Of a stretch of DNA of 17,083 bases, positions 6,280 through 12,984 are shown in pieces. The position numbers and the translations under genes were made by a program. The stretch's first letter is position 1. Every line of letters starts with the position of its first letter. Source of the stretch: Coriobacteriaceae bacterium. GTDB lineage: Bacteria; Actinomycetota; Coriobacteriia; Coriobacteriales; UMGS124. The notes under the pieces were generated by a model that made no database searches, was not told the origin of the DNA, and saw only the letters and a program-made list of their open reading frames with translations. The DNA lies in assembly GCA_019420325.1 (NCBI GenBank), contig JAHZHK010000056.1, positions 1 to 17,083 on the forward strand, given 5' to 3'.

Positions 6280-7749
6280 ATGGCCATACCAGTGAACATT
6301 GATGACCTTGTCAACTTGCGCACGGTTGAATCTACGCGCGTCGAGTTCAAGGCAGATTTCAATCCGAACCCCATCATCCATACCATTTGTGCCTTTGCCA
6401 ACGACATCGACAACATTGGCGGCGGTTACATCGTCATTGGTGTGGAGGAACGCGATGGCAGCCCCGTCTTCCCTCTTAAGGGCATCGAACAGGAGCGCAT
6501 TGACGACATTCTCAAGCGGCTTGTTGGTCTGTGTCACTGCATCGAGCCTCTGTACAACCCGGTTGTGGAGCCGGTCCTTTTCCAGGGTGTCTATATCATC
6601 GTCATTTGGGTGCCTGGAGGATACGGACGTCCCTACAAGGCCTCAAAGGACGTCCTGTCTGATAAGTCGAGCAAGTTTTACTACATCCGCAAGTTCAGCA
6701 GCACGATTGTCGCATCGCCGCAGGAAGAAAGGGAGCTTTTTTATGCGGCGACGGACATCCCCTTCGATGACCGTCCCAATCTGCTGGCTGAGGTGGACGA
6801 TCTTGACTTGGGTCTCATGCGAGAGCATCTCAAGCAAATAGGCAGCAGTCTGTACGAACAGACCGTGGACAGCGGATTGATCGAGATTGCCGATGACTTG
6901 CAGCTTCTTTCGGGTCCGCCCGAGAGGCGAAGGCCGCGCAACGTCGGCATCCTCATGTTTTCCGAGAGGCCGGAGCGGTATTTCCGTTACGCGCGCATCG
7001 AGGTCGTCGTCATTCCCGACCCTACGGGCGAAGGCATGGTTGAGAGGGTGTTTACCGGCCCTATTCAACGTCAGCTGAGAGACGCGCTCTCGTATATCGA
7101 GAACTTTGTGATCGCGTCTAAGACATACAAGCTTGATGACGCCGCTGAGGCGTGTGTGGTGTACAACTACCCATTCCGTGCGGTGGAAGAGATTCTTTCG
7201 AATGCCGTGTATCACCGTTCCTACCAGGTTGCTGAGCCCATCTGCGTGCGTGTTACGCCCCAATCCCTGGAAGTGACGAGCTACCCGGGCTTTGATCGTA
7301 GTATCACCGACGAGGACGTGGAGGCACATAGGTTCCGTGCTCGTATCTATCGCAATCGCAGAATTGGCGATTTCCTCAAGGAGCTGCATCTCATCGAGGG
7401 TCGCAACACCGGGTTTCCTAACGCTTTCGCGGCCTTGCGCCAGAACGGTTCCGATGAGCCGACGTTCGAGATGGATGATACGCGCGGTTATCTTTCAGTG
7501 ACCATTCCTATCCATCGGGCATTTCTGCCGTCGGGAGGCGCTGTGGCCAGGGCTGAAGAGTATGAGGCGCGTGTTCTGGAGGCGTTGGAGGCCGGCCCCC
7601 TTACGCTGACCGAGCTTGCTCGCGCCATGGGATACAAGGGCATCTCTAAGAGGCTGAGCACGACGGTCGATGCCATGCTCCGCACGGGCGCGTTGAGGTA
7701 CGTGGCGGGGGAGCGGGGAAGGATGAAATTGGAGGCGGCGGTAGGATAA
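6280..7749 (+). CDS. Schlafen AlbA_2 / RecG-C-like regulator with C-terminal winged helix
   Basis: The 489-aa product has the three-part layout of the 'AAA_4/AlbA_2' transcriptional-regulator group. The N-terminal AlbA_2 (Schlafen-like) domain covers about 10-130, with ESTRVEFKAD and the glycine-rich GGGYIVIGVEE. A middle domain related to the RecG C-terminal or HATPase_c_4 family follows (VEEILSNAVYHRSY, then EGRNTGFPNAF near 375). A winged helix lies at about 430-485 (EARVLEALEAGPLTLTELARAMG). Biochemical function is poorly known; members are annotated as putative DNA-binding or helicase-related proteins and often occur on mobile elements. ATG 6280 has GAGGAGGG (6265-6272) 7 nt upstream. 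The in-frame ATG at 6154 would put the operator palindromes inside the protein and has no ribosome site. The gene probably represses its own promoter. Confidence 0.88.
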   Translation: MAIPVNIDDLVNLRTVESTRVEFKADFNPNPIIHTICAFANDIDNIGGGYIVIGVEERDGSPVFPLKGIEQERIDDILKRLVGLCHCIEPLYNPVVEPVLFQGVYIIVIWVPGGYGRPYKASKDVLSDKSSKFYYIRKFSSTIVASPQEERELFYAATDIPFDDRPNLLAEVDDLDLGLMREHLKQIGSSLYEQTVDSGLIEIADDLQLLSGPPERRRPRNVGILMFSERPERYFRYARIEVVVIPDPTGEGMVERVFTGPIQRQLRDALSYIENFVIASKTYKLDDAAEACVVYNYPFRAVEEILSNAVYHRSYQVAEPICVRVTPQSLEVTSYPGFDRSITDEDVEAHRFRARIYRNRRIGDFLKELHLIEGRNTGFPNAFAALRQNGSDEPTFEMDDTRGYLSVTIPIHRAFLPSGGAVARAEEYEARVLEALEAGPLTLTELARAMGYKGISKRLSTTVDAMLRTGALRYVAGERGRMKLEAAVG

Positions 7750-7799
7750 GGGGCGTGTCAAGAGAGGGGCATCGTTTCCCATGGGCGGCGTCTCGATTT

Positions 7800-7835
7800 T
7801 TGCAAAACTTGCAAAAATTGCCTAAAATTGCAAAA
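7800..7835 (+). repeat. Short tandem TTGCAAAA repeats
   Basis: TTGCAAAA occurs at 7800-7807, 7809-7816 and 7828-7835, with a diverged copy (TTGCCTAAAA) at 7818-7827, giving a 9-10 bp period in otherwise GC-rich DNA. The rest of the gap from 7750 to 8000 shows no gene. The repeats could be an operator for the gene downstream or the scar of an integration site; nothing decides between these. Confidence 0.5.
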
Positions 7836-7958
7836 GAGCAGGTAGATTAGGTTGTGATTGGAAATACATCGCACTTCGGCGATCTGCGATTGCCGGGTTG
7901 ACCGCGTCGAGGAGATATAGCCCTACCGCGCTGCGGGTTTTCTGTCCCCGTCTTGGAG

Positions 7959-7964
7959 TACAAT
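7959..7964 (+). promoter_or_regulatory. -10 element of the ArsC-like gene
   Basis: TACAAT matches a -10 hexamer 36 bp upstream of the ATG at 8001. The -35 region is poor (TTTTCT at 15-bp spacing). Its position argues that the gene starts at 8001 and not at the upstream TTG 7953. Confidence 0.4.
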
Positions 7965-8000
7965 CTGCGCCATTCGAGCAACCGTGTGATTGGAGCCGCC

Positions 8001-8360
8001 ATGCCCGTTCTCTTCCTTGAGTATCCCAAGTGCTCTACCTGCAAGAAGGCCAAAAAGTGGCTCGACGAGCACGGCGTGGACTACATCGACCGCGACATTG
8101 TGACTGACAACCCCACGGCGGCCGAGCTTGCCGAGTGGCGCGAGCGGGGAGACTTGCCCGTGCGTAAGCTCTTCAACACAAGCGGCGTGCTCTATCGTGA
8201 GCGCAACATAAAGGCCCAGCTTGACGCGGGGTTGAGCGATGAGGACGCGCTTGCCCTGCTTGCCGAGAACGGCATGCTCGTGAAACGCCCTCTCGTGGTG
8301 GGCGACGACTTCGTGCTCGTCGGTTTTCGCGAGCAGGCTTGGCAGGAGCGCCTGGGCTAG
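8001..8360 (+). CDS. ArsC/Spx-family thioredoxin-fold protein
   Basis: This 119-aa protein has the ArsC/Spx fold, whose members are arsenate reductases, RNA polymerase-binding regulators or uncharacterised YffB-like proteins. The N-terminus carries the redox pair Cys11-Cys14 (YPKCSTCKKAKKWL), followed by the typical DIVTDNPTAAEL, VRKLFNTSG and YRERN segments and the late KRPLVV motif. The C-terminus FREQAWQERL is characteristic of the ArsC-like subgroup. No arsenic operon genes (arsR, arsB) are adjacent, so arsenate reduction is not supported by context; a generic 'arsenate reductase family protein' name is safest. ATG 8001 has GGAG 5 nt upstream. It is convergent with crcB, 11 bp away. Confidence 0.9.
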   Translation: MPVLFLEYPKCSTCKKAKKWLDEHGVDYIDRDIVTDNPTAAELAEWRERGDLPVRKLFNTSGVLYRERNIKAQLDAGLSDEDALALLAENGMLVKRPLVVGDDFVLVGFREQAWQERLG

Positions 8361-8371
8361 GCTTTTCTCCC

Positions 8372-8743
8372 CTACTTCACCAGCGCCTGCGCCGCAAACA
8401 CGGCGGCGATGCTCAGGGTCACGCTCAGTACGGCGTACAGCATGGCGAGCGGGGTGTTTCCTGCCTGGATGAGGCTGTTGGACTCAAGCGCAAACGTGGA
8501 GAACGTGGTGAAGCCGCCGCACAGTCCCACCTTGAGGAAGAGCAGCAGCTGTGGGTTCATGGTCGTGCCCAGCTTAGATGCAAGTGCGCACACAAGGCCC
8601 ATCACGAACGAGCCCACGATGTTGATGACGAGCGTCTTGATGGGAAAAGCGGCGACGGCGCCTGTGGGGATGAAGCCCACGAGGTAGCGCAGCACCGATC
8701 CCACAAAGCCGCCGAGGCCGACAAACAGGCAGTTGAGAAACAT
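8372..8743 (-). CDS. crcB: Fluoride ion channel/exporter CrcB (FluC)
   Basis: CrcB/FluC proteins are dual-topology dimeric membrane channels that let toxic fluoride leave the cell. The 123-aa product has the expected four hydrophobic segments and the family signatures GGFVGSVLRY near the N-terminus, NIVGSFVMG in the middle and GLCGGFTTFSTF (the Phe-box/sodium-site region) around residue 77. A ribosome site, GAAGGA, ends 4 nt before the ATG and directly follows the stop codon of the peptidase gene, 10 bp upstream, so the two are very probably cotranscribed. I see no fluoride riboswitch in the leader. A single crcB copy is visible here; some Gram-positives carry two adjacent copies. Confidence 0.95.
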   Translation of the reverse strand: MFLNCLFVGLGGFVGSVLRYLVGFIPTGAVAAFPIKTLVINIVGSFVMGLVCALASKLGTTMNPQLLLFLKVGLCGGFTTFSTFALESNSLIQAGNTPLAMLYAVLSVTLSIAAVFAAQALVK

Positions 8744-8753
8744 CTGGTCCTTC

Positions 8754-9728
8754 TTAGGCGACGTTGGGCGAGGACAGCAGTGCCTCTCCAGCCCTCACGG
8801 CATAGGTCGAGTTGCACTCATAGAAGATGGTCACCAAGGGCCAGGGGCGCTCGTTGACCGACGTCGTGTACGGGTCGTTCACGTGCACGTCTCCGTCGTA
8901 GCCTGACCAGCCGGTGATGAGCACGTAGTGGCCTAGGTCGGTGAACTCGCCGGCGCCAAGGTTGCACACGAGAAGCCAGCCGCCGTTGAGATAGCTTGCT
9001 GCCTCGTCGATGGTGGTGACGTCGGCCCATTCAAGGCCGACGCGTTCGCAGAAGTAGCCCACGAATTCGCCGTGCGTGCCAGCTTGGGCGTCGCACAGTT
9101 CCGACTCCGTCGCGAGCAGCGACACCATGTAGGGACTCATGTCGGTGCGGCCTGAAAGGCCTGCATAGAGCATTGCCAGCGAAGTGGGGCAGCAGCCCTT
9201 GGTTCCCAACGGACCGCCGATGTACTCCATGTAGCCCCAGCGCTTGTCCCACTGCATGAGGTGCGGGATGCTTCCGTCGGCAGGCAAATCGTCTTCGGTG
9301 AGACCGCCGGCTTTCGTGCCGGGGTAGGAGGTGCGGAAACCTGCCACGAAAGATCGGGCGGCAGGGTCGTCGGCTGCGAGTTCGAGCAGCTTCTCTGCCA
9401 GGTCTTGGTCAAGCTCGCCGAGGGCCTGCGCATCGCACAGGATGCTTGCGACATCGGGGTCGCTTGCCTGGGAGAGGAGCGTCTCGGCAGCCTGTGCATC
9501 CACCCATGCGGGAAGCGATGTGGGGATGTTGAAGACGGGCATGTCCCCTGCGGCCGCGCCCTGAGCACCGCCGGCGGAGACTGCCTGCTCGTCGGCAAGG
9601 GCGACTTCAGCGCGACCGGTAGGCATCAGCGAGCCGAGCCCGGCAATCGTTGCCGCGGCCGTGCTTGCTATGAATGCCCTGCGTGTACAAGTCCTGCCGT
9701 CCAAGCGCATATCTCCTTCGGTCTTCAT
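8754..9728 (-). CDS. Exported C39-like cysteine peptidase with twin-arginine signal
   Basis: The 324-aa product starts with a likely Tat signal: TRRAFIAS at residues 15-22, then an Ala/Gly/Leu hydrophobic stretch. A linker and helical region (about 60-140) precede a C39_2-type papain-like domain (about 150-310). Catalytic candidates are Cys179 in GTKGCCPTSLAM, His267 in GHYVLITGW and Asn284/Asp285 in VNDP. Such domains hydrolyse peptide bonds outside the cell; the substrate is unknown. Folded export through Tat is suggested by the RR motif but not proven. The start ATG 9728 has GAGGA 9 nt upstream; an internal ATG at 9710 also has AAGGAG, but only 2 nt away. It heads the unit with crcB, a pairing with no obvious functional logic. 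A terminal helix-like Ala/Ser tail follows the domain. Confidence 0.88.
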   Translation of the reverse strand: MKTEGDMRLDGRTCTRRAFIASTAAATIAGLGSLMPTGRAEVALADEQAVSAGGAQGAAAGDMPVFNIPTSLPAWVDAQAAETLLSQASDPDVASILCDAQALGELDQDLAEKLLELAADDPAARSFVAGFRTSYPGTKAGGLTEDDLPADGSIPHLMQWDKRWGYMEYIGGPLGTKGCCPTSLAMLYAGLSGRTDMSPYMVSLLATESELCDAQAGTHGEFVGYFCERVGLEWADVTTIDEAASYLNGGWLLVCNLGAGEFTDLGHYVLITGWSGYDGDVHVNDPYTTSVNERPWPLVTIFYECNSTYAVRAGEALLSSPNVA

Positions 9729-9851
9729 GACAAATCGTCCTCAGTCTAACATGGACGGCCGCCCGGAAGGCCCGTTTCCGCAGCTAACCATCGAGAATGC
9801 CCCGTTTCCTGCGTTTCTGCGTCGTTTGCCCGGCCTTCGCGCCCCAGCTGC

Positions 9852-9950
9852 TGAGTCCGAAATCGTACATATGGAGTCCTCGTGCATGCCCCCGCGCGCG
9901 TGTGGTAAGTCCGAAAGTTGACTACTATGAGTCTGAAATCGGACATATAG
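9852..9950. promoter_or_regulatory. 23-bp direct repeat operator upstream of the MarR gene
   Basis: TGAGTCYGAAATCGKACAT followed by ATRG occurs at 9852-9874 and 9928-9950 (20 of 23 bases identical, 76 bp apart). A half-copy, TAAGTCCGAAA, lies between them at 9906-9916. Each unit contains an imperfect dyad, TCYGA-AA-TCKGA. The second copy ends just before the ribosome site of the MarR gene, and the first faces the divergent peptidase gene. They are likely binding sites for the MarR protein encoded next to them. I could not place a convincing -35/-10 pair. Confidence 0.6.
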
Positions 9951-9962
9951 TGGGGAGGGACC

Positions 9963-10478
9963 ATGGAACCGACGGAGGAAGCCAAGCGTTCCTACGAGGA
10001 ATTCAACCAGTTTTTCAGGGAGTTCCAAGACGTCTACGACGCCGCCGCGCTCAAGCTCGGTATATCGCAGAGCGCGTTCGACGTGCTGTGGGCGTTGTGC
10101 GAGTGCGGGGAAGGATGCCTGCAGCGCGACATCTGTGCCTATGCCTACCTGGGCAAACAGACGGTCGGCTCATCGGTGCACAAGCTCGTGGCCGACGGCA
10201 TCCTCCGTCTCGAGCCGGCCGAGACCGGTAGGGGCATGCGTGTGTTCTTCACGCCGCAGGGCAAGAAGTTCGTTGATGAGAACGTGATGCCGCTGCTGCA
10301 GGCCGACGTCGAGGCTTTCATCGACATCCCTCCAGACGAGCGCGAGGTGTTGGTCGGCGCGGCACAGCGCTATCTGCGCGGGCTCAAGGGCCGCTTCGAC
10401 GCGTTCGAGCCGTCGATGCAGTATCCCGCGCCCGCCAAGGCGCATCCCCGTACCAAGGATTCAGGCAACAAGGAGTAG
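9963..10478 (+). CDS. MarR-family transcriptional regulator
   Basis: The 171-aa product is a winged-helix MarR-type regulator, normally a homodimer that represses neighbouring efflux genes until a ligand binds. The recognisable core is SAFDVLWALCECGEGCLQRDIC (helices before the recognition helix), YLGKQTVGSSVHKLVADGILRLEPAE (recognition helix and wing start) and the wing GRGMRVFFTPQGKKF. N- and C-terminal helices would form the dimer interface. The last 25 residues are Pro/Lys-rich and longer than usual. ATG 9963 follows GGGGAGG by 4 nt. The gene ends 7 bp before the MATE transporter, and the stop codon overlaps the spacing after the transporter's ribosome site, so they form one operon, as in mepR-mepA type pairs. 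Repression of the operon at the 9852-9950 repeats is inferred. Confidence 0.92.
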   Translation: MEPTEEAKRSYEEFNQFFREFQDVYDAAALKLGISQSAFDVLWALCECGEGCLQRDICAYAYLGKQTVGSSVHKLVADGILRLEPAETGRGMRVFFTPQGKKFVDENVMPLLQADVEAFIDIPPDEREVLVGAAQRYLRGLKGRFDAFEPSMQYPAPAKAHPRTKDSGNKE

Positions 10479-10485
10479 TTCAAAA

Positions 10486-11820
10486 ATGCCAATCGATATT
10501 TCAGAGCACTTCACGCTGGGAAAGCTTCTGCGCTTTACTGCCCCAACGGCCGTCATGATGGTGTTTACCAGCATCTACGGTGTCATCGACGGCCTGTTCG
10601 TCTCTAACTTCGTGAGCAAGGAGGCGTTTTCGGCCCTCAACCTCATCTACCCGTTCATCATGATGATCGGCGCGCTGGGCATGATGTTCGGCACCGGCGG
10701 CACGGCGCTCGTGGCCAAGACGCTGGGCGAGGGCAAGAAGGAGCGGGCAAACGGCCTGTTCTCGCTCATCATCTACACCATCCTTGCCGTGGGTGTCGTG
10801 TCTGCGGTGCTCGGCATCATTTTCATGCGCCCGGTGGGCCAGCTGTTCAAGGCGACCGGCTCGCTGCTCGACCTGGCCGTTCTCTATGGCACCATCTGCG
10901 CGATCGCCTTGCCTGCGTTCATGCTGCAGCAGGCGTTCCAGAGCTTCTTGCCCGCAGCGGGCAAGCCCAAAGTCGGCCTCGCGGTCATCGTTGGCGCGGG
11001 TGTGACGAACATCGCGCTCGACGCCCTGTTCATCATCGTGTTCGGCTGGGGCCTTGCCGGCGCGGCCATCGCTACGGCAATCAGCCAGGTCATCGGCGGC
11101 GGTCTGCCTCTTCTCTACTTTGCACGCAAGAACCCGAGCAACCTGCGTCTGGGCAAGCCCGTGGTTGACCTGCGCGCTCTGGGCAAAGCGTGTACGAACG
11201 GTGCTTCCGAGCTTGTGGCAAACCTGTCCATGTCGCTCGTCTCGATGCTTTACAACTACCAGCTCATGACCTTCATTGGTGCCGACGGTGTGGCTGCCTA
11301 CGGCGTCATTCAGTACGTCATCTGGATCTTTGTATCGTTCGTGATGGGCTTCTCGATGGGCTCGGCGCCGCTTGTGAGCTACCAGTACGGTGCGCAGAAC
11401 AAGGCGGAGCTGACGAACCTGTTCAAGAAGAGCGTGAGCGTGGTCGCCGTCCTCAACGTGATCCTTACGGTGCTCGCCGTGTCGCTGGCCCGTCCCATCG
11501 CGATGCTCTTCGTGGGGTACGACGCCGGTGTGCTCGAACTCACCGTGCAAGCACTCTCCATCTACTCGTTCATGCTGCTACTGGCGGGTTTTTCAATCTA
11601 CGGCTCGGCGTTCTTCACGGCGCTCAACAACGGCCTGGTGTCGGCAGTCATCTCGTTCGTGCGCACCCTGGTCTTCGAGTGCGGCGCCGTCATCGTGCTG
11701 CCCATGATCATGGGCGAGATGGGTATCTGGTACGCCATCCTGGTGGCCGAGGCCATGTCGGTCCTTCTGACCTGCGGCTTCCTTGCCGGTCTGCGCAAGA
11801 ACTACGGTTACCTGCAGTAA
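10486..11820 (+). CDS. MATE-family efflux transporter (MepA-like)
   Basis: The 444-aa product has about 12 hydrophobic segments in two similar halves, as expected for MATE transporters, which expel cationic drugs or metabolites using a Na+ or H+ gradient. The N-terminal signature FTAPTAVMMVFTSIYGVIDG fits the MepA subgroup, and GTGGTALVAKTLGEGKK is the conserved loop after the second helix. The second half repeats the pattern (FVMGFSMGSAPLVSYQYGAQNK). Length is typical and no frame break is seen. ATG 10486 uses the AAGGAG at 10470-10475, which overlaps the end of the MarR gene. It is cotranscribed with that gene and followed by a strong terminator. The substrate cannot be told from sequence. 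Confidence 0.94.
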   Translation: MPIDISEHFTLGKLLRFTAPTAVMMVFTSIYGVIDGLFVSNFVSKEAFSALNLIYPFIMMIGALGMMFGTGGTALVAKTLGEGKKERANGLFSLIIYTILAVGVVSAVLGIIFMRPVGQLFKATGSLLDLAVLYGTICAIALPAFMLQQAFQSFLPAAGKPKVGLAVIVGAGVTNIALDALFIIVFGWGLAGAAIATAISQVIGGGLPLLYFARKNPSNLRLGKPVVDLRALGKACTNGASELVANLSMSLVSMLYNYQLMTFIGADGVAAYGVIQYVIWIFVSFVMGFSMGSAPLVSYQYGAQNKAELTNLFKKSVSVVAVLNVILTVLAVSLARPIAMLFVGYDAGVLELTVQALSIYSFMLLLAGFSIYGSAFFTALNNGLVSAVISFVRTLVFECGAVIVLPMIMGEMGIWYAILVAEAMSVLLTCGFLAGLRKNYGYLQ

Positions 11821-11864
11821 TGCCAAGCGATTGCTTTGGCGGATGGCGTTCGGCTGAATGTGAG

Positions 11865-11907
11865 GCCGGCGGGCATGCAGTTCACACCTGCATTCCCGCC
11901 GGCTTTT
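11865..11907 (+). terminator. Rho-independent terminator after the MATE gene
   Basis: GCCGGCGGGCATGCAG (11865-11880) pairs with CTGCATTCCCGCCGGC (11888-11903) across a 7-nt loop with one C/T mismatch, and TTTT follows. The stem is very GC-rich and the site is 45 bp past the MATE stop codon. It ends the marR-MATE transcript. Confidence 0.9.
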
Positions 11908-11917
11908 CTGCTACTCC

Positions 11918-11984
11918 GTATACCCGGGGAGGGGTATACTGGTTCAAATTTAGCATACATTTCATTGGCCCAAATGTATGCTAA
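11918..11984. promoter_or_regulatory. Two stacked perfect dyads upstream of the methyltransferase gene
   Basis: Dyad 1: GTATACCC (11918-11925) with GGGTATAC (11932-11939). Dyad 2: TTAGCATACATTT (11950-11962) with AAATGTATGCTAA (11972-11984), a perfect 13-bp arm pair with a 9-nt centre. A TATACT hexamer at 11935-11940 could be a -10 between them, placing dyad 2 over the transcript start. The arms share a TATAC/ATGTATGC flavour. No U-run follows dyad 2, so it is more likely an operator or 5' UTR hairpin than a terminator. Confidence 0.6.
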
Positions 11985-12077
11985 TTCAGCAAAATACCTG
12001 GATACGCATTTTTGATTTTCCTGAAATATATGTTAATGAATGACTGCTTGGTTGACGCGCACGTGAAAGGGGCTCGC

Positions 12078-12773
12078 ATGAACGCTACCGACAATGCAAC
12101 GCATGTGGACGTTGAATCCAGCACCGAGGCGAAGTGGCGTCGCAATGCCCGTCGGCATACTCGCTGCGTCATGGTGCTACCCGACGACCTTGCCGGCAAG
12201 CGCGTGCTTGACATCGAGTGCCGCAAGGGTCTGGGTGCGTTCAAGATTGCCGACCGGGTGGGCGAGGGCGGGTTCGTCACCGGGACTGATTCTTCGGCGG
12301 AGAAAATCGCCGCCGCGCAAGAGCTCGCGCCCCAGCAGCACTGGGCGGGCGATGCCTGGCGGCAGCATATGCGTCTCGTCCAGGCTGACCCAACCGATCT
12401 GCTTGCGGCCGGTATCGAAGACGCATCCATCGATGTCGTTGTGGTCAACAGCGTGCTCAATTTTGCGTCCGACCGCCTTAAGGCGTTCAGTGAGATTGCC
12501 CGAGTCCTTGCTCCCGGTGGGTATCTCTATCACGACGCAGTGCTGGCTCTCCAGCCCCTGCCGCCTCTCAGCAAAGCGGGTCCCGCCGCTCCTGTTGCCA
12601 ATGTCTTTGCGACGGCTCCCACAAAAGAGGAACTTGTACGCATCTTGCAGGAAGCTGGCTTCTCTAGCTGGGAATTCCTCAACGAACAGCCCCTCGAGCC
12701 TCAGCGCGAAGACGCGATCGAGTCACTCTCTGGCCTGACCTTTGAGAGCGCCGTGGTCCGGGCGTTCGCGTAA
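12078..12773 (+). CDS. SAM-dependent methyltransferase with degraded glycine motif
   Basis: The 231-aa product has the class I Rossmann methyltransferase layout, closest in feel to the UbiE/ArsM group: VLDIECRKGLGAF (motif I) then VTGTDSSAEKI, IDVVVVNSVLNF (motif IV region) and FSEIARVLAPGGYLYHD (the RVLxPGG post-motif). In motif I the usual Asp-x-Gly-x-Gly-x-Gly is Asp45-Ile-Glu47-Cys-Arg49-Lys-Gly51, so two of three glycines are replaced by charged residues. SAM binding may be weak, altered or lost. There is no cysteine pattern of a true arsenite methyltransferase. ATG 12078 has AAAGGGG 5 nt upstream; the ATG at 12012 would add 22 residues with no ribosome site. A possible promoter TTGATT (12012-12017) and TAATGA (12034-12039) supports the later start. 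It stands alone, and its target is unknown. Confidence 0.82.
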   Translation: MNATDNATHVDVESSTEAKWRRNARRHTRCVMVLPDDLAGKRVLDIECRKGLGAFKIADRVGEGGFVTGTDSSAEKIAAAQELAPQQHWAGDAWRQHMRLVQADPTDLLAAGIEDASIDVVVVNSVLNFASDRLKAFSEIARVLAPGGYLYHDAVLALQPLPPLSKAGPAAPVANVFATAPTKEELVRILQEAGFSSWEFLNEQPLEPQREDAIESLSGLTFESAVVRAFA

Positions 12774-12984
12774 CGCCTCCGCCTGCGCTCATTTGTCTGC
12801 AAGCATCGTGCCGCGGCGTCGATCCTAATCCCCGTTGTCTCGCCAGCGTGCCCCCTTGCCCCTTGCTTGCTTTCCGTGCTGCGGCGAGGGTGTGCAGACT
12901 CTTCCAACGGGGTACAAATCACCTTATGCTGTGCAGTTCTACGCTGTGTCCCCTGCTCGAATCTGCTCGAAAGGCCTGCCTCGC

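Noticed and set aside
8339..8857. 172-codon plus-strand frame over crcB
   Set aside because: Shadow of crcB and the peptidase end, without family features.
8744..9960. Fluoride riboswitch controlling crcB
   Set aside because: I could not find the conserved fluoride riboswitch pattern upstream of crcB or of the peptidase gene that heads its unit.
10501..11550. 349-codon antisense frame opposite the MATE gene, and a 264-codon frame in +1 over it
   Set aside because: His/Arg/Asp-rich shadow compositions; the MATE protein in the sense frame is unmistakable.
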